Shown here: positions 45,746 to 55,113 of the stretch, in pieces
How the letters are laid out: every line of letters begins with the position of its first letter
Numbering within the stretch: position 1 is the first letter of the stretch
Source of the DNA: an uncultured Clostridia bacterium
Lineage (GTDB): Bacteria; Bacillota; Clostridia; Oscillospirales; Acutalibacteraceae
Length of the DNA: 64,000 nt
Assembly: GCA_946407065.1 (NCBI GenBank)
Contig: CAMJMQ010000016.1
Location: 1-64,000 of the forward strand
Reading direction: 5' to 3'
Program-made: the position numbers and the translations under genes
Notes under the pieces: generated by a model
Database searches by the model: none
What the model was told of the DNA's origin: nothing
What the model saw: only the letters and a program-made list of their open reading frames with translations

Positions 45746-47743
45746 TCAGTCGAGTTTTTGTTGATCGATATGATAGAAATAATAGTTCTTATCAGACGGA
45801 TCGATGTAAAATGCGGTATGATCCTTGATAGCCAGAACGGATTGACAGCTCAGACTGCCGATATTGTCCGCGGAGGATGAATCATCGTCGATGGCATAAA
45901 TGATGTTTTTGGTGTTGGTGACCGCAATGCAATAGGTCGTCTTTTTGTCGCGGATCACATTGGTATAATTGCTGCCGGCTCCCGACAGGTTGATATGCTC
46001 GGATTCTCCCGAAGAGAGGTCAAAGCGATCGACCGTCTGCTTATCGGCGCCGATAGCATATTTGTCATCATAATCCTTTAGATTACTAAACTCGGACAGT
46101 TCGGTTGTTTCTTCGGTTGCGATATCATAGCGGCACAGCTTGTAATGAACGGATGACATCGTACCCGAGGCGAAGTCGGTGTTGATCGTGTAGTACAGCT
46201 GATCGCCGATCACCTTGAAGCTGATCACGTTATCCTCGCTGATCTCCTTGGAGCTCTCTGTCTTTGTATCAAGGCAGTGGATCTGATGAACGCCCATACC
46301 GCCGCCTGCCGCCATGATCTCCCGATAGAAGATTTTGCCGTCATAGGACGCGGTCAGGTGGGCACCGTCACAGAGATACTTCTTCTCACCCGTAGCGGTA
46401 TTGTAGGAGCAGATCCCCTGTGCGAGTCCCGCCATATTGCCGTCAAAATCATCGGGGAAGTCGGTATAATAGACAGTATCACCGACAGCGCAGATCGGTC
46501 TGCCGGCTTCGATGAACGAGGTGAGCTTCTCGTTGGAGCCGGTTTTCAGATCATACTTGTATAGATCATACTGGTTGATATCGATCTTGGTGGAATAGTA
46601 GGAATAGGAAACAGTGTCGTTGAACGCGCCGTAGTAGATGACCTGTCCGTCGGTCGCAAGGTTGGTCGCGGAGCAGGACACGAGCTTTTCGCTCTCGGAG
46701 TCGGGTTCCTTCTTCCATAGTCCGTCGTCATCTGCATAATAGATGACGTCATCGTACTCGACAAGATAATGATCCTTGACAAAGTTTCGGTCCTTTTCTT
46801 CTGCCTGATTGCCGTCGGTTTCCTGTCCCTGAGAGTCAGCGGAATCGGGAGTGGAATCACCCGTTTCGGCAAGATCATCCTTCAGCCGCTTGATGGCTTT
46901 GTCCTGCTTTTCGGAAATGTCCTCAGATACATCGGGGAACAGCTTGTTGAGGTCGTCATCGGATAAGGTCGTGAGGATGATAGTGGTTTTTTGATTGCAT
47001 ATGGAATCGATAAAATCGTTGTATTCCTTTTCGCTGACCTCTTTGAATTCATCGGAATCGAGGAACATATAGGTGTATCCGTCGCTCGACTCGTCATAGG
47101 TGCGCTGTGCGATCAACGCCGGTTGCAGCCGTTTTCTGTCGCTTGCATCCTTGCCGTTGACCAGTTGGAACAGGCAGTTTTGGGTTCGGATGTAGATGGT
47201 GTCTTTGCCATATCCTTTGAACATGGTATACTCAGGGTCAAGTTCGCCCGTGATACCTTTTTCCGCATCGACCTCCACATCCCTTTCGCCGTCCGTGACA
47301 CAGTGCAGATACGGTGTGTTGTTCTCGTCCTGTGTGATATACAGCGCGTCGGGGATACCGGAACCGTTGATATCGACAAAGGCGATGCTGTTGCTGTCGT
47401 TCTTATCCTCGTACTCTGTGATCCCATCCCGATGCTGTTCAATGATCTGTATATATTTTTTGTACGCCTTTTTCTGTGACATACCGGAGTTCAGACGAAA
47501 AATGATAAAAAGCGCAGTTCCCAAAACGACCAGGACGGTCAGGATCGATAAGATGATCACCGTCCACTTGACGGCATTGTTGCTCTTGGGCGGCATCGGC
47601 GGCTGATGCTGATAATATCCCGCGTTTGTATAATCGGGAGAGGGTGCTTGACTGTTTACGGGATCACCGCCGACAGGGGCGCCGCATGCGGGACAATATG
47701 TCATTCCGTTTTGCAGTTCTGTTCCACAATGATAACATTTCAT
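45746..47743 (-). CDS. Zinc-ribbon membrane protein with beta-propeller-like outer domain
   Basis: The 665-aa protein starts with a cytosolic zinc ribbon ('CYHCGTELQNGMTYCPACG'), a Pro/Gln-rich linker and one membrane helix ('WTVIILSILTVLVVLGTALFII'). Outside are a region of about 200 residues with 'IAFVDINGSGIPDALYI' and, from about residue 325, repeated 'VYYTDFPDDFDGNMAGL', 'ICSYNTATGEKKYLCDG' units. The repeats fit a DUF5050-like or other six-bladed propeller. The function is unknown; the layout suggests an outer sensor coupled to an inner zinc ribbon. It starts with no strong ribosome site and has its own terminator. Confidence 0.75.
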   Translation of the reverse strand: MKCYHCGTELQNGMTYCPACGAPVGGDPVNSQAPSPDYTNAGYYQHQPPMPPKSNNAVKWTVIILSILTVLVVLGTALFIIFRLNSGMSQKKAYKKYIQIIEQHRDGITEYEDKNDSNSIAFVDINGSGIPDALYITQDENNTPYLHCVTDGERDVEVDAEKGITGELDPEYTMFKGYGKDTIYIRTQNCLFQLVNGKDASDRKRLQPALIAQRTYDESSDGYTYMFLDSDEFKEVSEKEYNDFIDSICNQKTTIILTTLSDDDLNKLFPDVSEDISEKQDKAIKRLKDDLAETGDSTPDSADSQGQETDGNQAEEKDRNFVKDHYLVEYDDVIYYADDDGLWKKEPDSESEKLVSCSATNLATDGQVIYYGAFNDTVSYSYYSTKIDINQYDLYKYDLKTGSNEKLTSFIEAGRPICAVGDTVYYTDFPDDFDGNMAGLAQGICSYNTATGEKKYLCDGAHLTASYDGKIFYREIMAAGGGMGVHQIHCLDTKTESSKEISEDNVISFKVIGDQLYYTINTDFASGTMSSVHYKLCRYDIATEETTELSEFSNLKDYDDKYAIGADKQTVDRFDLSSGESEHINLSGAGSNYTNVIRDKKTTYCIAVTNTKNIIYAIDDDSSSADNIGSLSCQSVLAIKDHTAFYIDPSDKNYYFYHIDQQKLD

Positions 47744-47793
47744 AGGCTAACTCCATCATCTATATCAGTTTTATCAAATACGGTGAAAAAGGA

Positions 47794-48021
47794 TCATGCT
47801 TTGTTATGCTGATCCACCATCTCTTGCAGCTTTTGCAGCAGTTCGTCGGTCGATAATCCCGCCTTTTTGCTCAGATCGGCGACGGTCGCCTTTTTGATCA
47901 TCATTTTGCCGACCGGCGTATTCACGATCTTAAAGCGGCTGTCGAGTTTGATCAGCTCGTCGGGCAGCCACGGATATGCTGCGAGGATATCGGTCAGCTT
48001 TGTCTGGTCGTTATAGTTCAT
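47794..48021 (-). CDS. DUF1858 domain protein
   Basis: The 75-aa protein matches the DUF1858 pattern: 'LTDILAAYPWLPDELIKLDSRFKIVNTPVGKMMIKKATVADLSKKAGLSTDELLQKL'. The domain often accompanies hybrid-cluster or sulfur/nitrogen-related redox proteins in anaerobes, but no such partner is adjacent here. AAAGGATGAAGAAC favours the second ATG (48021), since the first ATG lies in the ribosome site. Confidence 0.82.
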   Translation of the reverse strand: MNYNDQTKLTDILAAYPWLPDELIKLDSRFKIVNTPVGKMMIKKATVADLSKKAGLSTDELLQKLQEMVDQHNKA

Positions 48022-48040
48022 GTTCTTCATCCTTTATTAT

Positions 48041-48072
48041 GAATAGTCATTGCGAAGGGCGCATAAGCAACC
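48041..48072. repeat. Partial REP-like element
   Basis: AATAGTCATTGCGAAGGGCG is the left half of the repeat family found complete at 48950. The right half is lost. Confidence 0.6.
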
Positions 48073-48075
48073 GAA

Positions 48076-48864
48076 TTATTTGATGCCGCGCAGGTTGATA
48101 TCTTCGAACGCAACGGGCGTGATGCCGCGCTTTGCGAGGTTCTGCTCACATTCGCGAAAGATTTTGTCATTCAGCAATACCTCGGGTGTATGCGCGTCAT
48201 AGCCGATAACCGCCTTGTTACCTGTCTGTGCGACAATGTCCCAGAAGATCGGGTTCGGGTAACAGCGCTTGTTCAGGAAGCCGAGGATGTTGTACTCCAG
48301 CGGGATGTCATGCGTCCCCGCAAAGCGGCAGAGCTCGGTCATTTGCTCAATGTAAAAATCGGGATCACCCTCGTACCAGACGGTGTCGGGATGCGCCAGA
48401 TAGGTGAACGCGCCTGTCGATAAGCCCTCCTTGACCTGGGCGACATACTGCATAAGGTAATCCTCTCTTTTTCCCTTGTCGATCGTAGAGTACGAGCCTT
48501 CGTCGTATTCGTTACCGACAAAATGCTGACCCATGATCATGTAGTCGAGGTGCAAAGGTCTGACAAAGGCGATCAGCTTGTCAAAGGTCTCGGGGTAGTA
48601 TTCCGTCTCAAAGCCCAAGAGGATGCGGATATCGGAGGCATATTCCTTTTGCAGGGCGCGGATGCTCTCGGCGTATTCCTGCGCCTGTTCGGGGAACATG
48701 CGAAAATGGCTGTAATAGTCATCGACAGGAAAGAACTGGGGACAATGATCGGCGAAGCCGAGCGTTTTGAACCCTGCCTTGATCGCCGCCTCAACATATT
48801 CTCGATCTTCGCCCACAGCGTGACGACACCGTGTGGTGTGCGTATGCAGGTTGTAGTCCGCCAT
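48076..48864 (-). CDS. PHP-family histidinol-phosphatase-like hydrolase
   Basis: The 262-aa protein is a PHP phosphoesterase with metal ligands in 'NLHTHTTRCRHA', 'LGFADHCPQF', 'LGFETEY', 'GQHFVGNEYDEG' and 'LAHPDTV'. It matches HisK-type histidinol phosphatases, though PHP enzymes can act on other phosphates. No his genes are near. The start is placed at MADYNLHTH, where AAGGGAG has the right spacing; the track ORF begins 26 codons earlier. Confidence 0.85.
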   Translation of the reverse strand: MADYNLHTHTTRCRHAVGEDREYVEAAIKAGFKTLGFADHCPQFFPVDDYYSHFRMFPEQAQEYAESIRALQKEYASDIRILLGFETEYYPETFDKLIAFVRPLHLDYMIMGQHFVGNEYDEGSYSTIDKGKREDYLMQYVAQVKEGLSTGAFTYLAHPDTVWYEGDPDFYIEQMTELCRFAGTHDIPLEYNILGFLNKRCYPNPIFWDIVAQTGNKAVIGYDAHTPEVLLNDKIFRECEQNLAKRGITPVAFEDINLRGIK

Positions 48865-48895
48865 TTTCATCTCCCTTTCTTGAAAGACTGACTTC

Positions 48896-48924
48896 ATCAT
48901 AACAAATATAAGCTGTTTTGTCCA
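48896..48924 (-). promoter_or_regulatory. Promoter of the PHP phosphatase
   Basis: TGGACA, 17 bases and TATGAT on the minus strand lie 32 bases before the start. Confidence 0.6.
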
Positions 48925-48946
48925 GAACAATTGTAGCGCCATGTAT

Positions 48947-49000
48947 AATAGTCATTGCGAAGCCCCTTGGCACACGGCAAGGGGCTGTGGCAATCTCAAC
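48947..49000. repeat. REP-like palindrome
   Basis: ATAGTCATTGCGAAGCCCCTT and AAGGGGCTGTGGCAATCTCAAC form a stem of the repeat family seen at 27026, 55325 and 58308. Confidence 0.78.
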
Positions 49001-49003
49001 AAA

Positions 49004-49034
49004 TAAAAAAAGAGACTCCCTTTTCGGGAGCCTC
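49004..49034 (-). terminator. Terminator of the second beta-helix gene
   Basis: On the minus strand GAGGCTCCC pairs with GGGAGTCTC, followed by TTTTTTTATTTG. Confidence 0.85.
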
Positions 49035-49063
49035 ATGAGGATGGAAAATGAAGAAAAAGATGA

Positions 49064-50509
49064 TCAGTTATTGGGTTTTTCGGGAGGGGTACCGCGGTCG
49101 GAGCCGCCCTCACCGGGCTTGTCGGGAGGGGTGCTGCCGCCGCCGTGACCGCTGCCGGTCGATACGACCGCGATCGACTCCCCTGTGGATGCGGTGCCCG
49201 CGGTGTACGCTTTGCCGTTCACGTAGAGTGTGTGACCGTTGAGGTCGATGCTGTCCGCGTCACAGGTCAGCGAGGTAATGTAGCTATCAGCTGTGAGCGT
49301 CCATTTCGCGCCGCCGCTGAGGTCGACATAGACCTCGCCCGCTTCACCGGAGCTGTTGATCGCGCCGCTGAAGACAGAGCTGTCGGAGAGGTAGAGGTTG
49401 AGGTGGGATACGTCATCCACCACCATGTCGCCGTTGATGGTCTGCTGTTTGGCGTTCATGGTGACCTGGCCGCCGTTTTTGCCGTCGCTGCCCCAGCCGG
49501 CTGCCGCCGCTCTGAGGAATACGCCTTCCGCGTCATTATTGGTGATGGTCGCGTTCGTGAGATTGATGTCGGTCGCGGTGTTGTTGACGAAGAACACATC
49601 GCCGTTTTGGTTCGTGAGCGTACCGCCGTTCATCGTGAAGGACGAGGTGCCCTCTGCCGCGTCGCCCGACATGCTCTGATAGATCATGACCGCCTGATAA
49701 TACGAGGACTTATTGCTGTTCTTCTTGTTGTTATCTGCGTTGAGGTTGACGTTGTTCAGCGTGACGCTGTTCTTGCCTTCGACCACCACGCCCTGTGAGG
49801 CGGTGGAGGTCATCTCAGCATTGGAGACGGTGATGTCGGCGGTGGAGTAGATGACGGGCGAGCCGGTGCCCGAGGTGGTGTAATATCCACCGTCCACGTT
49901 GACGGTACCGCCGCCGCGGTCGGAGCGGATCGCCGCCGAGGAGTTGCCCGAGGTGTTGATGGTGAGGTTCTCGGCGTTCATCGTGCCGCCGCCGGTGGTC
50001 ATCAAGCCGCCCGAGCAGTTGCCGGCGGTCTCGATGTAGGAATCCTTGATGTTGACGGTCGTGCCCTCGCCGTAGCTGAACACGGCGTTGGCGTGCTTGC
50101 CGTCGGACTTGACGACGATCTCGCTTAAGTCGAGCGTACCGCCGTTCGTGGCGAAGATCGCAGCGTTATCGCCGTAGAAGTCGGCTTCGTCATTCTCACT
50201 GCTGTCGCCGCTCTTGACGACCTTGACGTTGCTATAACTTGCTTTTTCACCGTCGGCAGTGATCGCATGCTCGCCGCCGGTAGTATTCTCGATGGTTTGG
50301 GTGGTGTTGACATCCGCTTCCGTGAGCTTTTTGGCGGTGGAGCCTGCTGTATCGGCAGTGGCTGCCGCGGCAGGACGGGTCGCTTCATCAACGGTAGCTA
50401 CCGACTGCGTCGCCTCCGTGCTGCCCTTTTGAGTGCCGCATGCCGCGAGCGGTAATGCCATGAGTGCCGCAAGAATAATCGCGGTACCTTTCTTCGATAA
50501 TAATTTCAT
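49064..50509 (-). CDS. Beta-helix-type surface lipoprotein
   Basis: The 481-aa protein has a lipoprotein signal ('ALMALPLAACG') and a Ser/Thr/Ala-rich linker. Residues about 70-430 are short beta repeats of the kind 'GGTVNVDGGYYTTSGTGSPVIYSTADITVSN', consistent with a right-handed beta-helix. The C-terminus is low complexity: 'GSGHGGGSTPPDKPGEGGSDRGTPPEKPNN'. It is probably a surface-exposed adhesin or matrix protein. It is only distantly similar in style to the riboswitch-controlled protein at 33534. No GEMM motif is seen in its 140-base leader. Confidence 0.78.
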   Translation of the reverse strand: MKLLSKKGTAIILAALMALPLAACGTQKGSTEATQSVATVDEATRPAAAATADTAGSTAKKLTEADVNTTQTIENTTGGEHAITADGEKASYSNVKVVKSGDSSENDEADFYGDNAAIFATNGGTLDLSEIVVKSDGKHANAVFSYGEGTTVNIKDSYIETAGNCSGGLMTTGGGTMNAENLTINTSGNSSAAIRSDRGGGTVNVDGGYYTTSGTGSPVIYSTADITVSNAEMTSTASQGVVVEGKNSVTLNNVNLNADNNKKNSNKSSYYQAVMIYQSMSGDAAEGTSSFTMNGGTLTNQNGDVFFVNNTATDINLTNATITNNDAEGVFLRAAAAGWGSDGKNGGQVTMNAKQQTINGDMVVDDVSHLNLYLSDSSVFSGAINSSGEAGEVYVDLSGGAKWTLTADSYITSLTCDADSIDLNGHTLYVNGKAYTAGTASTGESIAVVSTGSGHGGGSTPPDKPGEGGSDRGTPPEKPNN

Positions 50510-50608
50510 AGGATGACCTCCTTGTTTCTTGATTGTGTCTAAATATTAACATATGATATTGAAAATCATTTGAACGTATTGTGATGATTATGTGAAATTT
50601 GGTTGGAT

Positions 50609-50641
50609 ACAAAAAACGGAGCCCACATAGGGACTCCGTGT
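50609..50641 (-). terminator. Terminator of veg
   Basis: On the minus strand ACGGAGTCCC pairs with GGGCTCCGT, followed by TTTTTTG. Confidence 0.85.
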
Positions 50642-50649
50642 TGAGCAGG

Positions 50650-50910
50650 TCATGATGATGATACCATCGTCGGATCCTCGATGATCTCGATATTATGCGT
50701 GAGGATGTCGACATATTGCAGGGAGTGTGTTCTCGGTGATCCGGTGGAGGTCTCTTCGATACAGAAAATGTTTTTATACACGCCCTTTATCTCGACAAGA
50801 TCATTTTTCAGCTCCAGTCGGGGATGGGTCAATCTCACATTGATGTGGATCTTCGGTGAGGTTGTGTACAGATAGGCGACCTTCTTTTTGATCATTTCCA
50901 GTTGTGTCAT
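50650..50910 (-). CDS. veg: Veg family protein
   Basis: The 86-aa protein fits the Veg family (DUF1021) in length and in 'MIKKKVAYL', the central 'LVEIKGVYKNIFCIEE' and the C-terminal 'HSLQYVDILTHNIEI', which mirrors the 'RVSYSYADILTETVEL' of Bacillus Veg. In Bacillus, Veg stimulates biofilm formation. GAAGG before MTQLEM (50910) sets the start. A strong promoter drives it alone with a leader of about 90 bases. Its presence adds to the biofilm theme but it is also a common housekeeping gene. Confidence 0.82.
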   Translation of the reverse strand: MTQLEMIKKKVAYLYTTSPKIHINVRLTHPRLELKNDLVEIKGVYKNIFCIEETSTGSPRTHSLQYVDILTHNIEIIEDPTMVSSS

Positions 50911-51008
50911 TACATAGCCTTCTTTCTCATGATTCGCTGTATTCGTATAAAGAAAAACGTGCAGTACCAACCGGACTTACGCAGTTGATCGCTACACGTT
51001 GTAAGATG

Positions 51009-51037
51009 ATTATAACAGATTTTTGATAAAATTTCAA
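51009..51037 (-). promoter_or_regulatory. Strong promoter of veg
   Basis: TTGAAA, 17 bases and TATAAT on the minus strand. Confidence 0.8.
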
Positions 51038-51066
51038 GCGAAAAATGGGGATGATCCCTGTCGTGA

Positions 51067-51336
51067 TCAGGCGTTGCCGTGTCGGATCAGCTCGAGCTTT
51101 TCCTGTCTTGTCAGCTGTTTGATCTGATACTCGCGGCGCATCGCCTCCTGCTTTGTCGCGAAATGTTCGGTGTAGACGAGCTCGACCGGTCGGCGCGGAA
51201 AGGTGTATTTTGACGCCGTGCCCGCGTTATGGGCGGCGAGTCGCTTTGCAAGATCATTGGTCCAGCCGCAGTAAAAGGTGCCGTCGGCACATCTCAGGAG
51301 ATAGGTGTAATTGGTTTTGTCGTTTGTGCTGTTCAT
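51067..51336 (-). CDS. GIY-YIG nuclease domain protein
   Basis: The 89-aa protein has the YhbQ/UPF0213-type single GIY-YIG domain: 'YTYLLRCADGTFYCGWTNDLAKRLAAHNAGTASKYT', where the motif appears as TYLL/YCGWT, followed by 'EAMRREYQIKQLTRQEKLELI' with the catalytic Glu region. It may act in DNA processing. GAGGAGCCC precedes the ATG at 51336. Confidence 0.88.
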   Translation of the reverse strand: MNSTNDKTNYTYLLRCADGTFYCGWTNDLAKRLAAHNAGTASKYTFPRRPVELVYTEHFATKQEAMRREYQIKQLTRQEKLELIRHGNA

Positions 51337-51412
51337 GGGCTCCTCACAGTCATCATGATATCTGTCGATATGATACACCAAAAAGCGGGATTTGTCCAAT
51401 GGACGGCTGAAC

Positions 51413-51441
51413 TTGACAAACAGGAAAAAAAGAAATATAAT
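51413..51441 (+). promoter_or_regulatory. Consensus promoter of the HMA-ABC operon
   Basis: TTGACA, 17 bases and TATAAT, a perfect sigma-A promoter. A GTTAGCAACAGATAAC half-palindrome lies just downstream and could be a weak regulator box. Confidence 0.85.
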
Positions 51442-51511
51442 GCAGTTAGCAACAGATAACCGTTAAGAAACCATGCCGCATCCCGTGATCGGATGCTTCT
51501 TTTTTGGCAAA

Positions 51512-51532
51512 GGGTTAGCTCTTGCTAACCTC
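51512..51532 (+). promoter_or_regulatory. DtxR/IdeR-like box in the HMA gene leader
   Basis: GGGTTAGCTCTTGCTAACCTC is an inverted repeat, GGTTAGC/GCTAACC, with the core of DtxR-family metal-repressor sites. Similar boxes stand before feoA. Confidence 0.6.
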
Positions 51533-51571
51533 AATAATAACAGTTATCGACGATAGATAGGGAGGATTCGT

Positions 51572-51829
51572 ATGATCAAAACAACATTGAAGATCGATGG
51601 CATGATGTGCTCGATGTGCGAGAGCCATATCAACGATACCGTCCGCAGGGACTTTCAAGTGAAGAAGATTTCTTCTTCTCATTCCAAGGGGATCACCGAG
51701 ATCATCAGCGAAGGTGAGTTGGATGAAACCGCGCTGAGAGAAGCAATCGGCAAAACGGGCTATCAGGTGCTGGAATACCACGCCGAGCCTTATGAAAAGA
51801 AGAAGTTTTCGCTGTTCGGGAGGAGATAA
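51572..51829 (+). CDS. Heavy-metal-associated (HMA) domain protein
   Basis: The 85-aa protein has an HMA ferredoxin-like fold with the metal-binding CxxC in 'IDGMMCSMCESHIND' and a short C-terminal tail 'YEKKKFSLFGRR'. HMA proteins carry Cu+ or other soft metals. It is the first gene of an operon with an ABC exporter. Unusually, its promoter region carries a DtxR-like box instead of a CopY- or CsoR-type site. AGGGAGG precedes the start. Confidence 0.85.
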   Translation: MIKTTLKIDGMMCSMCESHINDTVRRDFQVKKISSSHSKGITEIISEGELDETALREAIGKTGYQVLEYHAEPYEKKKFSLFGRR

Positions 51830-51830
51830 C

Positions 51831-52532
51831 ATGGCGATCGTTCAATTTGAAAATGTGACCAAAGCCTACATTAGCGGCGACCATGAGCTCAAAGCGCTCA
51901 ACGACGTCAGCTTTACGCTGGATGAGGGCAAATTCGTCGTCATCCTCGGACCCTCGGGCGCGGGCAAAAGCACCTTATTAAATATGCTGGGCGGTCTTGA
52001 CAGTCCGAGTGAGGGCACCATCACCGTGGGTGGCAGGGATATCAGCACCCTGTCCGACAATGAGCTTGCCGATTACCGCGCGGCGACCGTCGGCTTTGTG
52101 TTCCAGTTCTACAACCTGATCCCGACCCTGACCGTTTATGAAAATGTCGAGCTGGTGTCGGAGATCTCCAAGGACGCGCTCGACGCAAAACAGATGGTCG
52201 CTGAGGTCGGATTGTCCGACCACCTGCACAACTTTCCCTCCGAGCTCTCGGGCGGTGAGCAGCAGCGCATCTCTATCGCGCGTGCGCTCGCCAAAAATCC
52301 CAAGATCCTGCTATGCGACGAGCCGACAGGTGCGCTGGATTCCGAGACCGGTGTGATGGTGCTAAAGCTCCTGTTGCGTATGGCGCAAAACTACGGCAAG
52401 ACCATCGTCATCGTCACCCATAACCAGAGCATCGCCAAGATGGCTGACGTTGTCATCCGTGTCAAGAACGGCAAGATCCGCTCGATCGAGGAACAAGCCG
52501 ATCCCATGAGCGCCGACGAGGTGGAGTGGTAA
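51831..52532 (+). CDS. ABC transporter ATPase, MacB/LolD type
   Basis: The 233-aa protein has Walker A '[16 protein letters not shown]', signature '[20 protein letters not shown]' and Walker B '[12 protein letters not shown]', which is the MacB/LolD-type subgroup paired with FtsX-like permeases. The ribosome site GGGAGGAGATAAC lies in the end of the HMA gene. The stop overlaps the permease start by one base (TAATG). Together they form a mechanotransmission-type exporter or membrane stress pump. Confidence 0.88.
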   Translation: MAIVQFENVTKAYISGDHELKALNDVSFTLDEGKFVVILGPSGAGKSTLLNMLGGLDSPSEGTITVGGRDISTLSDNELADYRAATVGFVFQFYNLIPTLTVYENVELVSEISKDALDAKQMVAEVGLSDHLHNFPSELSGGEQQRISIARALAKNPKILLCDEPTGALDSETGVMVLKLLLRMAQNYGKTIVIVTHNQSIAKMADVVIRVKNGKIRSIEEQADPMSADEVEW

Positions 52533-54922
52533 TGCTGATACGAAAACTATTCCGTACCGCGTGGAGCTACAAGGCGCAGTTCATCTCCATGATCATCATG
52601 ATCACCCTCGGCATGGGCATCTTCCTCGGCTTCAATATGGAGTGGCGCACGATCGAGGTCGACACGGGCAACTTTTTTCGTGATACCAACTATGCCGACT
52701 ATCGGCTCTATTCCGAGAAAGGCTTTACCTCCGATGATCTGCAAAAGATCGCCGCGATCGACGGCGTTGACAAGGCGACGCGGTACCTGACCGTCAACCT
52801 CGACATCAAGGGCGAGAAAAACAAAGCCCTCGCACTGGATGTGAGCGAGGATTTCAATGTGTCGACCTTCCTCGTCACGGATGGCGCGGGGTATGACGCA
52901 AACAGCGACGGCTTCTGGCTGAGCGACAAATTCGCCGCGGCAAATGACTACACGGTCGGCGATACCCTCACGCTCGAATTCCAAGGGGTGGCGCTCAGCG
53001 GCGATATCGTCGGGCTGATCAAGTCGGGCGAGCACATGATCTGTGTCGCCGACAAAAACCAGCTCATGCCCGATTACAACACCTTCGGCTTTGCCTACAT
53101 CACGCCGAAAAAGCTCAAAAGCGCCGTCGAAGCGAAGATGAAGGACACCGCCGCCGAGGAGCTGAAAAAAACGGGTATCCCCGACGAATTCATCGACGAC
53201 AGCCTGTCAAAGCTGTTGTTCACCGATAAAGATATCGACAAGGTGCTCGATCAGGTCTACGCCCAGATCAATTTGATCTCCGACATGGAGAAAGGAGCGC
53301 TGGAGGACGCGGTCAAGGAGAGGCTCGGCCGCACGATCATGGTCACCCCCAAGGACGACCACGTCGTCTATCAGGAGGCAATGGGTGAGGCGGAAGAAGG
53401 CAAGACGATGGGCTCGGTACTGCCCGTTCTGTTTTTGGCGATCGCGATCCTCACCATGGTCACCACCATGCACCGTATCGCGACAAAAGAGAAACTCCAG
53501 ATCGGCACCTTAAAGGCGCTCGGCTTCAAAAACCGCAGGATTCTGCGGCATTACACCTCCTACGGTCTGTTCATCGGACTGGTCGGTACCGGCATCGGCG
53601 CCCTGCTCGGACTGGGCATCTGCAAGCTCGTGATGAGCAAGAACGGCATGATGGGCACCTATTTTGACATGCCCGACTGGTCCGCGGCAGTACCGACCTT
53701 CTGCTATCCCGTGATGGCGGGTACGGTGATCCTGCTGACGCTGATCAGCTTCCTGTCCGTCCGGCAGCAGCTCAAGGGAACAGCCGCCGACGCGCTGCGC
53801 CCCTATTCGCCCAAGAAGATGCGTAAGATGCTGTTGGAGCGCTTCCCCTTCTGGGATAAGATGAAGTTCGGCACCAAGTGGAATCTGCGCGACTTAAGCC
53901 GCCACAAGAGCCGCTCCGCGATGACCCTGTTCGGCATCGTCGGCTGTATGATCCTGATGGTCGGCGGACTGGGGATGCGCGATACGATGGCGGGTTTCCT
54001 CGATCTGCTCGACAGCGACATCTCCAACTATACCACCAAGGTAAATCTTGTCGATAACGCTGAAAAAAAGGACGCGCTAAAGCTCGCCGATGAGATCGGC
54101 GGCGATTGGGAGAGCCTGAGCGGAATCAGCCTTGACGGTGACACGGTCTCACTGGATGTGATCCATAACCCGAACAATATGCTCAACGTCATCGACGAGG
54201 ATAAAAAGCGCATCGAGCTGAGCGACGAGGGCGTCTATCTCTGCCTGAGATTGAAGGATAAAGCCAAGATCGGCGACACGATCACCTTCTCTCGCTACGG
54301 CTCGAGCGATACCTATACGGCTAAGGTCATCGGCTACAATCGCGCCATCATGACCGAAAGTGTGACGATGACCGACACCTTCGCCGACAAGCTCGGCATC
54401 GACTATACCCTCACCGCGATCTATACCGACAAGTCCGCTGATGAAATAAGCTCGTCAGAGCTGATCGCGGGCAAACAGGATAAGGCGCAATTGATGGAAA
54501 CCTTCAACAGCTTTGTACAGATCATGGACAGCATGGTCGTCATTCTGGTCGTTGCCGCCGTGATCCTCGGCATCGTGGTGCTGTACAACCTCGGCATCAT
54601 GAGCTATGTGGAGCGATCCCGCGAGCTTGCCACCTTGAAGGTGCTCGGATTCCGCAACCGCAGTATCGGCAGACTGCTGATCTCACAGAATATCTGGCTG
54701 ACCGTGATCGGCGTCATTATCGGACTGCCCGCGGGCGTCGGGGTACTGCAATGGCTGCTGGCCGCCCTCGCGGGTGAGTATGAGATGAAGCTGATGCTCG
54801 GCGGCTTGACCTATGCCGTTTCCATCCTGTTGACCTTCGGCGTATCGCTGCTGGTCGGCTTGATGGTCGCGCGAAAGAACAAAAAGATCGATATGGTCGA
54901 AGCCCTGAAGGGCGCTGAATAA
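52532..54922 (+). CDS. ABC transporter permease with two FtsX domains
   Basis: The 796-aa protein has one N-terminal helix, a large outer domain (about 45-280), an FtsX core of three helices (about 290-420), another short helix and outer domain (about 470-650), and a second FtsX core (about 660-790). The typical 'LQIGTLKALGFKNRRILRHY' and 'RELATLKVLGFRNRSIGRLL' segments precede the helices. Its position behind the HMA gene and before the feo genes suggests a role in metal or membrane homeostasis, but peptides or lipids are equally possible substrates. Confidence 0.87.
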   Translation: MLIRKLFRTAWSYKAQFISMIIMITLGMGIFLGFNMEWRTIEVDTGNFFRDTNYADYRLYSEKGFTSDDLQKIAAIDGVDKATRYLTVNLDIKGEKNKALALDVSEDFNVSTFLVTDGAGYDANSDGFWLSDKFAAANDYTVGDTLTLEFQGVALSGDIVGLIKSGEHMICVADKNQLMPDYNTFGFAYITPKKLKSAVEAKMKDTAAEELKKTGIPDEFIDDSLSKLLFTDKDIDKVLDQVYAQINLISDMEKGALEDAVKERLGRTIMVTPKDDHVVYQEAMGEAEEGKTMGSVLPVLFLAIAILTMVTTMHRIATKEKLQIGTLKALGFKNRRILRHYTSYGLFIGLVGTGIGALLGLGICKLVMSKNGMMGTYFDMPDWSAAVPTFCYPVMAGTVILLTLISFLSVRQQLKGTAADALRPYSPKKMRKMLLERFPFWDKMKFGTKWNLRDLSRHKSRSAMTLFGIVGCMILMVGGLGMRDTMAGFLDLLDSDISNYTTKVNLVDNAEKKDALKLADEIGGDWESLSGISLDGDTVSLDVIHNPNNMLNVIDEDKKRIELSDEGVYLCLRLKDKAKIGDTITFSRYGSSDTYTAKVIGYNRAIMTESVTMTDTFADKLGIDYTLTAIYTDKSADEISSSELIAGKQDKAQLMETFNSFVQIMDSMVVILVVAAVILGIVVLYNLGIMSYVERSRELATLKVLGFRNRSIGRLLISQNIWLTVIGVIIGLPAGVGVLQWLLAALAGEYEMKLMLGGLTYAVSILLTFGVSLLVGLMVARKNKKIDMVEALKGAE

Positions 54923-54980
54923 AGGAAAATATGCGATCAAAGCGAACGAAATCGCATTGAATGATCCGTATAATTTGTTC

Positions 54981-55009
54981 TTGACAAACCCTGTTTTGAC
55001 TGATATACT
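54981..55009 (+). promoter_or_regulatory. Consensus promoter of the feo genes
   Basis: TTGACA, 17 bases and TATACT, near-perfect, about 105 bases before feoA. Confidence 0.85.
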
Positions 55010-55016
55010 ATATGAG

Positions 55017-55076
55017 TAAGGTTAGGCTAACCGCCTGACCTTACGATTTGCCCAAAGGTTAGCTTTAGCTAATCCG
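55017..55076 (+). promoter_or_regulatory. Two DtxR/IdeR-like operators before feoA
   Basis: GTAAGGTTAGGCTAACCGC (55017-55035) closely matches the DtxR/IdeR consensus TTAGGTTAGGCTAACCTAA and sits right after the -10. AAGGTTAGCTTTAGCTAATCCGG (55055-55077) is a second inverted repeat. An iron-bound repressor would block or stop transcription here. Confidence 0.75.
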
Positions 55077-55113
55077 GTTAGCGAATCATAACTCATTGCA
55101 AAAGGAGATCGCT

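Noticed and set aside
50510-50608. c-di-GMP riboswitch before the second beta-helix gene
   Set aside because: The leader is short and AT-rich with no GEMM core.
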